Source of the DNA: an uncultured Eubacteriales bacterium
Lineage (GTDB): Bacteria > Bacillota > Clostridia > Oscillospirales > CAG-382
DNA: 47,094 nucleotides
NCBI GenBank assembly: GCA_900548115.1
Contig: URJL01000013.1
Span: 1 to 47,094 of the forward strand
Direction: 5' to 3'
Of this stretch, positions 17,524 through 26,017 are shown piece after piece (position 1 is the stretch's first letter; each line of letters begins with the position of its first letter). The notes below the pieces were generated by a model. That model was not told the origin of the DNA and made no database searches. It saw only the letters and a list, made by a program, of their open reading frames with translations. The translations under genes and the position numbers were made by a program.

Positions 17524-18354
17524 TTATGCGTTCAATTCGCGTTCGATCTTTTCAAGATCGGCGACTGCGACGGCATACTGCTCGTCGTTCGGCGCGCTTC
17601 CGTGCCAGCTGACATTGTTTTCCATGTACGAAACGCCCTTGCCTTTTACGGTATTGGCGATGATGGCAAAGGGTTTGTCGCTCGTGCGGGCTTCTTTCAG
17701 CGCTTTTTCGATCTCGTCGAAACTGTGACCGTCGATCACGGCGACATTCCAGCCGAACGCACGGAACTTTTCGTCAAAGGGCTGAGGATTCATTACGTCT
17801 TTGGTCGCGCCATCGATCTGAAGACCGTTGGCATCGACAAAAACACAAAGATTCGAAAGCTTGTAATGCGCGGCAAACATGGCGGCTTCCCAAACTTCGC
17901 CCTCCTCGCATTCGCCGTCGCCCAAGATCGCATAAACGCGGTAGTCCTTTTTGCGAACCTTTCCCGAAAGCGCCATGCCGCAGGCGGCGGAAATGCCCTG
18001 ACCGAGCGAACCGCTGCTCATGTCGACACCGGGAATGTGCTTCATATCGGGATGTCCCTGAAGAATGCTGTCGGGCTTGCGGAAGGTAAGAAGGGTCTCA
18101 CGGTCAAAAAAGCCCTTTGCCGCAAGGGCGGCATAATAAGCGGGGCAGGTGTGCCCTTTGGACAAAACAAAACGATCACGGTCGTCCCACTTCGGGTTCT
18201 TCGGGTCGACCCGCATTTCTTCAAAATACAAATACGCAAGGATATCCGCGATTCCGAGCGAACCTCCGGGATGTCCCGATTTTGCCGCATGTACCTCCGC
18301 CACAACATCCTTTCGGATGGTAAGCGCAATTTCGGCAAGCTTTTTCTTGTCCAT
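17524..18354 (-). CDS. Transketolase, N-terminal subunit
   Basis: A 276-residue protein with the diphosphate-binding domain of transketolase. The thiamine diphosphate motif is GDGECEEGEVWEAAMFAAHYKLSN...DANGLQIDG, with HSGHPGG-like segment seen here as AKSGHPGGSLG near residue 24. Its partner is encoded immediately downstream, so the two polypeptides form one enzyme. GGAGGAACAGGTTAT precedes the ATG. It lies after rluD in the long minus-strand block; the 77-base gap holds a small hairpin (18384-18401) without a T run, so readthrough from rluD is possible. Confidence 0.93.
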   Translation of the reverse strand: MDKKKLAEIALTIRKDVVAEVHAAKSGHPGGSLGIADILAYLYFEEMRVDPKNPKWDDRDRFVLSKGHTCPAYYAALAAKGFFDRETLLTFRKPDSILQGHPDMKHIPGVDMSSGSLGQGISAACGMALSGKVRKKDYRVYAILGDGECEEGEVWEAAMFAAHYKLSNLCVFVDANGLQIDGATKDVMNPQPFDEKFRAFGWNVAVIDGHSFDEIEKALKEARTSDKPFAIIANTVKGKGVSYMENNVSWHGSAPNDEQYAVAVADLEKIERELNA

Positions 18355-18431
18355 ATAACCTGTTCCTCCTGTGTGCCGCGGGCATCGGTTTCAAAACCGA
18401 TATTCGCGGAAAAATCTCCGTGACTGTAATT

Positions 18432-19478
18432 TTATTGCCGTGATTTTTTTCGTAAAATTTCCAAAATGCGGGTAAAATAATCGGGAAGCTCCGAATCGAA
18501 CGAGACGTATTTTCCGCTTCGCGGATGAATAAATCCGATAAAGCGGGCATGAAGACACTGCCCCGAAAGCCCGAAAGGATTCTTCCCACCGTTCGGCGCA
18601 TAAAGCGGATCGCCCAAAACGGCGTGCCCTGTGTGCGCCATGTGGACGCGGATCTGATGTGTCCGTCCCGTTTCGAGCTTCAATTCCAAAAAGGTGTAAC
18701 CCGCAAAACGTTCGATCACTTTATAATGCGTGACGGCGCGCCGTGAATTTTTCTCGGTCACCGTCATTTTTTTGCGATCCTTCGGATGCCGACCGATCGG
18801 AAGGTCGATCACACCTTCGTCCTCGCGCACATTTCCCGAAACGATCGCGTTATAAATGCGGTCAAAAGAATGCTCCTTGATCTGCAAAGCAAGGCTCTTG
18901 TGCGCTTCGTCGTTTTTGGCGACGATCAAAAGTCCGCTCGTGTCCTTATCGATTCGATGTACGATCCCGGGGCGGATAACCCCGTTGATTCCCGAAAGAC
19001 GGTCGCCGCAATGATACAAGAGCGCGTTGACCAGCGTCCCGTCAGGGTTGCCCGGGGCGGGGTGGACCACCATGCCGCGGGGTTTGTTGACGATGAGAAG
19101 ATCGTCGTCCTCATACACAATATCAATGGGAATGTTCTGCGGCTGTGTTTCGCAGGGGATGTCGGGGGGCAGAAAAATCTCGACCGTGTCGCCGAAAGCG
19201 GGCTTTGTACTTTTTACCGCGGCTTTCCCGTTTACCTTGACGTTTCCTTCATCAATGCGCTGTGCGGCGGCACTTCGGCTTATGCCGCAGGCGGCGGAAA
19301 CGAGCTTGTCCAATCGGTCGGAGCTTTCGACCGTAAAGCTTTCGTGCGTGCCCTCCGACGCGGCGTCAAGATCGGTTTCATCCTCTGAGAAGTCTTCATC
19401 GAGCCGCATTCGTGCTGTTTTGTCGGTGTCGGCTTTATCGGCGAATCGTTCGTCGACGCGCTTCTCTTCACGCTTCAT
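18432..19478 (-). CDS. RluD-family 23S rRNA pseudouridine synthase
   Basis: A 348-residue RluA/RluD-type pseudouridine synthase that modifies uridines in 23S rRNA. An S4 RNA-binding domain (about residues 50-98, DRLDKLVSAACGISRSAAAQRI) precedes the catalytic domain with HRIDKDTSGLLIVAK (catalytic Asp about 177) and the RTHQIRVHMAHTGHAVLGDPLY motif. The ATG at 19478 is chosen because GGAGGATCGTC sits before it; it overlaps the lspA coding end by 11 bases, the usual lspA-rluD coupling. The first 48 residues are a charged, acidic extension ahead of the S4 domain, longer than in Bacillus RluD and probably disordered. Confidence 0.93.
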   Translation of the reverse strand: MKREEKRVDERFADKADTDKTARMRLDEDFSEDETDLDAASEGTHESFTVESSDRLDKLVSAACGISRSAAAQRIDEGNVKVNGKAAVKSTKPAFGDTVEIFLPPDIPCETQPQNIPIDIVYEDDDLLIVNKPRGMVVHPAPGNPDGTLVNALLYHCGDRLSGINGVIRPGIVHRIDKDTSGLLIVAKNDEAHKSLALQIKEHSFDRIYNAIVSGNVREDEGVIDLPIGRHPKDRKKMTVTEKNSRRAVTHYKVIERFAGYTFLELKLETGRTHQIRVHMAHTGHAVLGDPLYAPNGGKNPFGLSGQCLHARFIGFIHPRSGKYVSFDSELPDYFTRILEILRKKSRQ

Positions 19479-19998
19479 GACGATCCTCCGACGGATTTTT
19501 CTTCTCGGTGAAGGTGAAAAAATCGCCCCGCACCTTTGAATCCACAAACAAAACGTATAAAATCAAAAGGGCTTCGCCAACGCACACAGCCGAGTCGGCG
19601 ATGTTGAAAATAGCAAAGTTGATCAGGCGAAAATCGATAAAATCCACGACGCTCCCGCAAAACAGCGTATCGCCGAAAAAGATCCGATCGATCATATTTC
19701 CGATTCCTCCGCCGAGAATCAGGGCGAGCGAAACGCAAAGAAGCGGATGCTTCTTTTTTTCGCGCGTTTTGTAAAGAAAGATAAGTATCGCCGCTAAAAT
19801 CACGCTCGTCAGTAAAAGAAAAATCCACCTTTGATTGCTCAACATTCCGAAAGCCATTCCGTCGTTCGTCGCGTATTTTAAGTACAGAACGTTTTTTATC
19901 AACGGAATTTCCGAAACTGCCTGCAACCGATGGACAGCCCACCATTTGGTGAGCTGATCCAACAGAATTACGGCGTAAACAAGGACGGAAATAAGCAT
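19468..19998 (-). CDS. lspA: Lipoprotein signal peptidase (signal peptidase II)
   Basis: A 176-residue membrane aspartic protease that removes signal peptides from prolipoproteins after lipid attachment. Four membrane segments are visible. The catalytic aspartates are in GNMIDRI (Asp104) and FNIADSAV (Asp135), and the conserved KYATNDGMAFGML segment is present (usual NxGxAFG). The ATG immediately follows the ileS stop codon, and the gene end overlaps rluD. The order ileS-lspA-rluD is a common arrangement in Firmicutes and suggests one transcript. Confidence 0.95.
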   Translation of the reverse strand: MLISVLVYAVILLDQLTKWWAVHRLQAVSEIPLIKNVLYLKYATNDGMAFGMLSNQRWIFLLLTSVILAAILIFLYKTREKKKHPLLCVSLALILGGGIGNMIDRIFFGDTLFCGSVVDFIDFRLINFAIFNIADSAVCVGEALLILYVLFVDSKVRGDFFTFTEKKNPSEDRHEA

Positions 19999-22821
19999 TT
20001 ATTTCTTCTCCGGAGCAATTTTCTTGACGATGGTGCTGCAGCGGGTGCAGAGGTACTGACCGTCGGAATCCTTATGCGTATCCTCGGTGTAATACCAGCA
20101 GCGCGCACACTTGTGACCGGTGCTTTGCTTTACCGAAACGGCAATGCCGCACGCGGTGTCGGTGAAGGCGTCGTCGGGCGCTTTTTCTTCGCTGACGGTC
20201 GCTTTGGATACCATAAAGACGGTCTTGAGATCGTCGGCAAACTGTTCGAACAGCTTGACCGCCGCGTTGTCGGCGTCGCCGTAAATGACGATGGAAGCGT
20301 CCAGCGACTTTCCGACCAGCTTCTTGGCGCGCGCTTCTTCAAGCGCCTTCATAACATCGTCACGAACAGCGAACAGAGCGTTCCATTTTTCGGTAAGCTC
20401 GCCGTTTTCGTACTTTTTGTCGTAAGAAGGCATATCGTTCAGGAACACGCTCTCGCCGTTTTCGCAGTCGAGATGAGCAAGATAGCCCCATGTCTCCTCA
20501 GCAGTGTACGAGAGGATCGGCGCCAAAAGGCGGGTGAGATAATCGACGCACATAAACATCGCTGTCTGTGCGCTGCGTCTGCCGAAGGAGTTCTTCTCTT
20601 CGACGTAAACGCGGTCCTTGGTGACGTCGATATAGAGCTTCGAAAGCTCGTTGGTGCAGAAATCGTGAATCTCGTGATAGATAATGTGATAATCAAAGGT
20701 ATCATATGCCTTGCGCACCTTGTCGGTCAGCGCGTTCAATTCGCTTACGATCCATTTGTCGATATCGTACATCTTGTCGAATGGTACCATATCGGTGTTC
20801 GGGTCAAAGTCCTCTTCGGGTGTACCGAGGTTGGCGAGCAGAATGCGGATCGTGTTGCGGATCTTGCGGTACGATTCCGAAAGCTGCTTGAAGATGGCAT
20901 CCGATGCACGAACGTCTACACGGTAATCGGACGAAGCGACCCACAAACGGAGAAGATCGGCACCGTAAACCTTGATAATTTCCTCGGGTGCGACCGAGTT
21001 GCCGAGCGACTTGTGCATGGCCTTTCCTTCGCCGTCCACAACCCATCCGTGCGTCAGAACCGTCTTGTAAGGAGCGCCGTCATGCGCCGCACCGACGGCG
21101 GTCAGAAGCGAAGACTGGAACCATCCGCGGTACTGGTCGGCACCCTCGAGATACATATCGGCGGGGGGACGCATGCCTTCTTTTTCGAGAACGACAAAGT
21201 GGCTCGAACCCGAATCGAACCAGCCGTCGAGCGTGTTTGTCTCCTTGCGGAAATGATTCTTGCCGCATTTCGGGCAGACAAAGCCCTCGGGAAGAAGGGC
21301 GGAGGCTTCAAGATCGAACCAAGCGTTCGAACCGAGAGAAGCAAATTTATCGGAGACGGCGTTTATGGTCTCGTCGCTGCAGATCGCCTCGCCGCAGCCC
21401 TCACAATAGAATACGGGAATCGGAAGTCCCCACTGTCTCTGGCGGGAAATGCACCAGTCGGCGCGCTCCTTAACCATCGAAACAATGCGTTCGCCGCCCC
21501 ATTTCGGGATCCATTCTACCTTGCTGCAGGCGTCGACCGCTTCGTCTTTAAATGCGTCGACCGAGCAGAACCATTGGGGAGTTGCACGGAAAATGATCGG
21601 GTTTTTGCAGCGCCAGCAGTGCGGATACTGGTGGACAATTTCCTCCGACGCGAAGAGTGCGCCGCTTTCCTTCATATCTTCGAAGATCGCCTTGTTTGAT
21701 TCGGCGTAATGAAGTCCCGCAAATTTGCCCGCTTCGGGTCCCTGATAGCCCTTGTCGTCTACGGGCACGATGATGTCCATCTTGTAGCGGACGCCCGTGA
21801 AATAGTCGTCCATACCATAGCCGGGTGCGGTGTGAACACAGCCGGTACCGCTGTCCATTGTGACGTAATCGGCGGTGACAAGAAGACTGTCACGGTCGAG
21901 GAAGGGATGATATGCCGTCATGTATTCGAAGAACGCACCGTCGTGCTCGGCGATGATCTCGTAATTTTCGACTCCGCCCATCTTCATGGTCTTTTCAAGC
22001 AGAGCCTTTGCCACGATATAGTTTTCGTTTTCGCTCTTTACGATGACATAAGTCTCGGTCGGATTGAGGGCAATTGCCATGTTTCCGGGAAGCGTCCAGA
22101 TCGTCGTCGTCCAGATGATGAAATAGGTGTTTTTCAGATCAATGTCCGAAAGCTTGCCCTTGTCGTCATGCAAAGCAAACTTTACATAGACCGAGGTGCA
22201 GGGGTCTTCGGTATATTCGATCTCGGCTTCGGCAAGAGCGGTCTCGTCGCTCGAGCACCAGTAGACCGGCTTCAATCCCTTGTAGATATAGCCCTGCTTG
22301 TACATTTCGCCGAAGACCTTGATCTCGCGCGCTTCAAACTTCGGGTCCATCGTGAGATAGGGATTTTCCCAATCTCCGAGAACGCCGAGACGCTTAAAGG
22401 AGGTGCGCTGAATGTCTACGAAATCGGAGGCAAAATCAAAGCACTGGCGGCGGAATTCCGACACCGACATCTTTTTGCGGTCCAGCTTGTTTTTCTTGAT
22501 AATGGCGCTTTCGATCGGCATACCGTGGTTGTCCCAGCCGGGAATGTACGGAGTTTTGTAACCGGACATTGCCTTGGACTTGTTGATAAAATCTTTCAAG
22601 ATCTTATTCATCGCCGTGCCCATGTGAATGTTTCCGTTCGAGAAGGGCGGACCGTCGTGCAATATATAAAGAGGCTTGTTCGCGTTGTGGGCAAGCAGCT
22701 TGTGATACAGACGCTCGTTTTCCCATTTTGCCTGCGTTTTCGGTTCGTTCTGCGGAAGATTTGCCCGCATGGGAAAGTCTGTTTTGGGCAGATTCAGTGT
22801 TTTTCCGTAATCCTGTGCCAT
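19999..22821 (-). CDS. ileS: Isoleucyl-tRNA synthetase
   Basis: A 940-residue class I aminoacyl-tRNA synthetase charging tRNA-Ile. The first signature is SNGNIHMGTAMNK (HMGT at residues 66-69, the HIGH position) and the second is GKAMHKSLGN near residue 600, a KMSKS variant with Met-His. The editing domain lies between, with TTTIWTLPGNMAIALNP. The C-terminus carries a zinc-binding CARCW...CTRC pair as in bacterial IleS. AAAGGAGCATTTCAA precedes the ATG. The 95-base gap to divIVA is too short for a T-box, and none is seen. The gene is directly followed by lspA. Confidence 0.97.
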   Translation of the reverse strand: MAQDYGKTLNLPKTDFPMRANLPQNEPKTQAKWENERLYHKLLAHNANKPLYILHDGPPFSNGNIHMGTAMNKILKDFINKSKAMSGYKTPYIPGWDNHGMPIESAIIKKNKLDRKKMSVSEFRRQCFDFASDFVDIQRTSFKRLGVLGDWENPYLTMDPKFEAREIKVFGEMYKQGYIYKGLKPVYWCSSDETALAEAEIEYTEDPCTSVYVKFALHDDKGKLSDIDLKNTYFIIWTTTIWTLPGNMAIALNPTETYVIVKSENENYIVAKALLEKTMKMGGVENYEIIAEHDGAFFEYMTAYHPFLDRDSLLVTADYVTMDSGTGCVHTAPGYGMDDYFTGVRYKMDIIVPVDDKGYQGPEAGKFAGLHYAESNKAIFEDMKESGALFASEEIVHQYPHCWRCKNPIIFRATPQWFCSVDAFKDEAVDACSKVEWIPKWGGERIVSMVKERADWCISRQRQWGLPIPVFYCEGCGEAICSDETINAVSDKFASLGSNAWFDLEASALLPEGFVCPKCGKNHFRKETNTLDGWFDSGSSHFVVLEKEGMRPPADMYLEGADQYRGWFQSSLLTAVGAAHDGAPYKTVLTHGWVVDGEGKAMHKSLGNSVAPEEIIKVYGADLLRLWVASSDYRVDVRASDAIFKQLSESYRKIRNTIRILLANLGTPEEDFDPNTDMVPFDKMYDIDKWIVSELNALTDKVRKAYDTFDYHIIYHEIHDFCTNELSKLYIDVTKDRVYVEEKNSFGRRSAQTAMFMCVDYLTRLLAPILSYTAEETWGYLAHLDCENGESVFLNDMPSYDKKYENGELTEKWNALFAVRDDVMKALEEARAKKLVGKSLDASIVIYGDADNAAVKLFEQFADDLKTVFMVSKATVSEEKAPDDAFTDTACGIAVSVKQSTGHKCARCWYYTEDTHKDSDGQYLCTRCSTIVKKIAPEKK

Positions 22822-22868
22822 TTGAAATGCTCCTTTGTTACGCTTCTTTAGTATTTGAAAGTATGCAA

Positions 22869-22902
22869 AATCGGCAACCGGGAAAATTCGGGGTCGCCGA
22901 TT
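22869..22902 (-). terminator. Hairpin between divIVA and ileS
   Basis: An 11-bp stem with one G-U pair (22869-22879 with 22892-22902) on the minus strand, followed by only TTTT-GC. It may partly terminate or process the divIVA transcript ahead of ileS. Confidence 0.4.
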
Positions 22903-22916
22903 ATGTTATTCGTTTT

Positions 22917-23495
22917 TTATTCTGCGGGATGCTCCGGCATCTCGGCTTCGGGCTCGTCGGAACGGTCGCCGCGGATCTTGGCGCCGGCGGCGGCAACGGT
23001 GCTTTGCACCACCTCGTCCACGCTCTTGATGTTCGCTTCTTCCATGCTGTCCGGCGGGATCAGTTCACAAAGAAGCTTGACCTGCTGTTTGTAGCCGCCG
23101 AGGATTCCGTTCTTAAAGTCGATCGCGTTCTTCTGTGCCTCCAGAAGATTCTTTTGCTCGCGCTCGATCGCCGAGCGGTATTGTGCCAAAACGTCGTCAA
23201 AACTCTCGCGGATGGCACTGTTGATGGCGTTGGCTTTTTCGTTGGCGTCGCGAATGATCTCGTCCGCCATTTTTTGTGCGTTGACGATGGTCGCGGAGAT
23301 CGAGTCCTGTTCGCTCTTTGCTTCCTCAAGCTTTGCCGTCAGAACGCGGAGCTTCTTTTCCAGCTCGGCATTTTCACGGCACAGTTCGGTGAATTGTTCC
23401 ACAACATAGTCGACGTATTTGTCCACCTCGGCGCAGGTATATCCCTTAAAGCCTTTGGAAAATTCGGTATTTTTCAGTTCCTGGGGATTGATCAT
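22917..23495 (-). CDS. divIVA: DivIVA-domain cell division protein
   Basis: A 192-residue protein of the DivIVA/GpsB family, which binds curved membrane at septa and poles and recruits division or polar factors. The N-terminal lipid-binding domain is INPQELKNTEFSKGFKGYTCAEVDKY, with the FKGYTCAEVDKYVD core. A long coiled coil covers about residues 35-150 (frequent Glu/Lys/Ala heptads), and the C-terminus is acidic. The ATG at 23495 is chosen for its GAGGTG at good distance and because it begins the conserved segment. Two operator-like repeats lie just upstream. It follows ylmH as in the conserved ylm division cluster. Confidence 0.9.
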   Translation of the reverse strand: MINPQELKNTEFSKGFKGYTCAEVDKYVDYVVEQFTELCRENAELEKKLRVLTAKLEEAKSEQDSISATIVNAQKMADEIIRDANEKANAINSAIRESFDDVLAQYRSAIEREQKNLLEAQKNAIDFKNGILGGYKQQVKLLCELIPPDSMEEANIKSVDEVVQSTVAAAGAKIRGDRSDEPEAEMPEHPAE

Positions 23496-23511
23496 GGTTG
23501 TCAGCACCTCA

Positions 23512-23539
23512 CAATCGTTATTGTGCAATCGTTATTGTA
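23512..23539. repeat. Two tandem 14-bp operator-like repeats before divIVA
   Basis: CAATCGTTATTGTG (23512-23525) followed directly by CAATCGTTATTGTA (23526-23539). Each is nearly palindromic: ACAAT-CGTT-ATTGT for the first, GCAAT-CGTT-ATTGT for the second. They end 17 bases before the divIVA start, between it and ylmH. Confidence 0.6.
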
Positions 23540-23552
23540 TTTTCCGTTTGAA

Positions 23553-24338
23553 TTAAATATAGCGCAAAAGCGTCACGCGCAGTCGGTCGCGCCGATTGCG
23601 GTCGCCGAAAGCGGAAAGACGGTATCGCCCGTACCCGCGCACCGAAAGAAGACTTCCCTCCGAAAGCGTCCGCCCTTTGTCCGTGCATACGACATGGTCG
23701 ACCGATACGCCGCCCGACGACACGAGCCTTGCCGCCTCCTCGCGCGAAATATTCAGCGCCGATGACAAAAGAGCGTCGAGCCGCGGCGACGCAACGGTCA
23801 CGGACAGCGTTTCGAATTTTTTCTCGGGAAGAACGATCGATCCTCCGTCACAAAGTCGGCAGGTGATCTTGTCGTTGGCGGCGGCGGTAAAAAATTGCAG
23901 AAGATAATCCGCCGTTTTGTCAAGACAGACAATATACGCCGAATATCCGTCCTCCGCAACGAAAATGTCTCCGATCGTCTCGCGCTCGATCCCGAGCGCC
24001 ATAAGCGAACCGAGAAAATCGCGATGGGAAAGCCTGCGAAAGCCCGATCCGCGCGCTTCGACCGTGCGGACGGGAAAATCCTTTTCGGGATCGTAGTTTT
24101 CGTCGTAGAAAAGATAAGCGGGAAAAAAGCCCGCGACCGTATATTCCGCCTCGTCCGTTCCGCCGAAAAAGAGAAGCTTTTCCTCGTCACGGTCGTAATA
24201 TACGTTTCGCTCGATGTACGCACGCTCCGCTTCGGAAAGAAAGCGGGTGAAGGTCGGCTCGCCGCGCCGCAGCGCAAGCTTTGCCGCGTCGCCCACCTTT
24301 GCCGAGAGAAGCTTTTCGTCGAATTTTTCGTTTCTCAT
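23553..24338 (-). CDS. ylmH: YlmH-like S4-domain RNA-binding protein
   Basis: A 261-residue protein of the YlmH family, with the C-terminal S4 RNA-binding domain recognised by SPRLDALLSSALNISREEAARLVSSGGVSVDH (positions about 182-213). The N-terminal part FLSEAERAYIERN and the middle domain GFRRLSHRDFLGSLMALGIERETIGDI are characteristic. In Bacillus relatives YlmH binds the ribosome and has been linked to rescue of stalled 50S subunits; its place among division genes is conserved. The start lies one base after the yggT stop codon. Confidence 0.92.
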   Translation of the reverse strand: MRNEKFDEKLLSAKVGDAAKLALRRGEPTFTRFLSEAERAYIERNVYYDRDEEKLLFFGGTDEAEYTVAGFFPAYLFYDENYDPEKDFPVRTVEARGSGFRRLSHRDFLGSLMALGIERETIGDIFVAEDGYSAYIVCLDKTADYLLQFFTAAANDKITCRLCDGGSIVLPEKKFETLSVTVASPRLDALLSSALNISREEAARLVSSGGVSVDHVVCTDKGRTLSEGSLLSVRGYGRYRLSAFGDRNRRDRLRVTLLRYI

Positions 24339-24339
24339 C

Positions 24340-24600
24340 TCACATCACAACCATTTCCAAAACCGAAACGAGAAGAAAGGTCAGAAAAAACGGAAGATCG
24401 AGCGGAATCGGCGCGCTCCATCCCATCTTGTCGAACAGAAGGCGCACGGGCGCGATGATCGGTTCGGTCACGGTAAAGAGAAGATCGTAAAGCCGCTCCG
24501 AAAAAGGGAAGAAGGAAAGAACGGCGCGCAAAAGCATCAAAAGCTCGACGGCGCGCAGTAAGATCCAGACAGCAAAACGAAAATATGTTAAAAATGCCAT
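24340..24600 (-). CDS. YggT family membrane protein
   Basis: An 86-residue protein with two membrane segments (about residues 6-28 and 66-85) joined by the conserved loop RAVLSFFPFSERLYDLLFTVTEPIIAPVR, whose TEPIIAPVR end is diagnostic for YggT/YlmG. Members affect envelope or osmotic behaviour and chloroplast homologues affect thylakoid and nucleoid organisation; the molecular role is unknown. It sits 23 bases after sepF and one base before ylmH, the standard order. Confidence 0.9.
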   Translation of the reverse strand: MAFLTYFRFAVWILLRAVELLMLLRAVLSFFPFSERLYDLLFTVTEPIIAPVRLLFDKMGWSAPIPLDLPFFLTFLLVSVLEMVVM

Positions 24601-24623
24601 GGAACGCGAAGGCTCGGCTCGGC

Positions 24624-25085
24624 TTAATAAGCGGTCGTCGAATCACCCTGCGCGTTTTCGGATTCCTCGGAATCGGAGACCTTGACGTTGTTGGGCGTTA
24701 CGACATAGGTGTTGTTGGCAATTCGGCGCAGATCGCCGTGGATGGCATATGCGACACCCGTCATAAAGTCGATAAGACGGCGGGTCGTTTCCTTGTTGGT
24801 CTCTTCAAGATTCAGAAGAACCGTGTTGCCGGCGAGCAAAAGGTCGGCAATTTCGCCTACCATGCCGAAGCTGTCGGGCTTTACCACCTTCATCTCGATG
24901 GCGCTTCCGGCAAGTCCCGTGCCGCCGCTGATCGGTCTTGCGGTCGGAACCGAAGCAGGCTGCTGCTCCTGCAAGCGGGGATCGCGCGGAATGTACGCAT
25001 CCTGCGTGGGCTGGTATCCCTGCTCCTCGTAATCGTTCTCTTCGGCGGGTGCAATTTTGTTGAGAATGTTATCAAAAAGTCCCAT
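24624..25085 (-). CDS. sepF: Cell division protein SepF
   Basis: A 153-residue SepF, which binds FtsZ filaments and the membrane and shapes the division septum. The N-terminal amphipathic helix MGLFDNILNKI anchors to membrane, a proline/glutamine-rich linker follows (about residues 15-60), and the C-terminal domain is EMKVVKPDSFGMVGEIADLL to ETTRRLIDFMTGVAYAIHGDLRRIANNTYVVTPNNV. The ATG at 25085 is chosen because it begins the conserved helix and has GGAGG 11 bases before; an in-frame TTG 18 bases earlier overlaps that ribosome-binding site. Confidence 0.95.
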   Translation of the reverse strand: MGLFDNILNKIAPAEENDYEEQGYQPTQDAYIPRDPRLQEQQPASVPTARPISGGTGLAGSAIEMKVVKPDSFGMVGEIADLLLAGNTVLLNLEETNKETTRRLIDFMTGVAYAIHGDLRRIANNTYVVTPNNVKVSDSEESENAQGDSTTAY

Positions 25086-25116
25086 TTTTGTTTTCTCCTC
25101 CAATTATAGTAATTCC

Positions 25117-25911
25117 TTATTTCTTTTCTTCGCTGTCGGTCGGCTCGCTTTTCGGCTTCGGGCGCTCGCCGAAAACGGCGCGTCCGGGGCGGATCATGGT
25201 GGAGCCTTCCTCAATTGCTTCGACATAATCTGCCGACATTCCGAGAGATAAAATCTCCATACGGATATTATCTATTTTTTTTGTCGATATGTCAAGAAAG
25301 ATTTGTTTAATTTTCTTGAAATACCGCCGTGAATCGGCATGTATTTGCAATTTATTTACATTTGTGCAACATTCTTGCCCCTCGGTGCTCTTTTCGGGCG
25401 CGGGCGGAATCGCCATAAGCCCCCGAACGCGAAGATGGGGAAGGGTCGCGGCATAGCGCAAAAGCTCTTCGAAATTCTCGGCGGCAACACCGGTTTTCGA
25501 GTTTTCGTCGACGGCGTTCACCTCGATGAGAACATCCATGATCTTACCGTGCTTTGCGGCTTGCCGCTCGATCTCGTCGGCAAGCTTTTTGCTGCTCACC
25601 GAGTGGATCAGCTCCACCTTATCGATGATGTATTTTACTTTGTTGGTCTGAAGCGTTCCGATGAAGTGAAGGTGCAGGTTTTCCTTGTTGAGCGCGTCGT
25701 ATTTGTCCAAAAGCTCCTGCACGCGGTTTTCGCCGATCTCGCACACGCCGCAGGTAAGCGCAAAGTTAATCTCCTCCGCGCTTCGCGTCTTGGTCGCCAA
25801 AACGACGCGTATGTCCTCGGGATTTCTTCCGACCCGCTCGGCGGCGAGCCGTCGGTTTTCCAAAACCGTCTCGATACCGTTTCGAATTTTGACTTTTTCT
25901 TCTTCGGTCAT
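25117..25911 (-). CDS. YggS family PLP homeostasis protein
   Basis: A 264-residue fold-III pyridoxal phosphate protein without known catalysis, involved in PLP supply and amino-acid balance (YlmE in Bacillus, YggS/PROSC elsewhere). The PLP lysine is in VVLATKTRS (about residue 36), followed by CEIGENRVQEL, LHFIGTLQTNKVKYI and the C-terminal LSLGMSADYVEAIEEGSTMIRPGRAVFG. Between SPP-like APEKSTEG and YFKKIKQIF there is an extra stretch (ECCTNVNKLQIHADS) not usual in the family, and the DNA here (25262-25375) is much more AT-rich than its surroundings. The motifs either side are intact. Confidence 0.9.
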   Translation of the reverse strand: MTEEEKVKIRNGIETVLENRRLAAERVGRNPEDIRVVLATKTRSAEEINFALTCGVCEIGENRVQELLDKYDALNKENLHLHFIGTLQTNKVKYIIDKVELIHSVSSKKLADEIERQAAKHGKIMDVLIEVNAVDENSKTGVAAENFEELLRYAATLPHLRVRGLMAIPPAPEKSTEGQECCTNVNKLQIHADSRRYFKKIKQIFLDISTKKIDNIRMEILSLGMSADYVEAIEEGSTMIRPGRAVFGERPKPKSEPTDSEEKK

Positions 25912-26017
25912 AGGTCTTTACTCCCTTTTGTACGATCTGTATTTAACCGTTCCGAATCGATTTTGCACAGCGATTCGGCAATTTCGGCAATAAAACGGGA
26001 AATATCCTTATGCGACG

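Noticed and set aside
18384..18401. Small perfect hairpin between rluD and the transketolase genes.
   Set aside because: No T run follows; not enough to call a terminator.
20990..21030. KMSKS motif of IleS reads AMHKS.
   Set aside because: The second lysine and the surrounding GK...SLGN are kept and similar variants occur in clostridial synthetases, so the enzyme is expected to be active.
22822..22916. Possible T-box leader for ileS.
   Set aside because: The gap is only 95 bases and lacks the T-box sequence and specifier stem; only a simple hairpin is present.
25940..25985. CCGAATCG...CGATTCGG inverted repeat between yggS and the VanZ-like gene.
   Set aside because: The 8-bp stem has no T run on either strand, so calling it a terminator is not supported.
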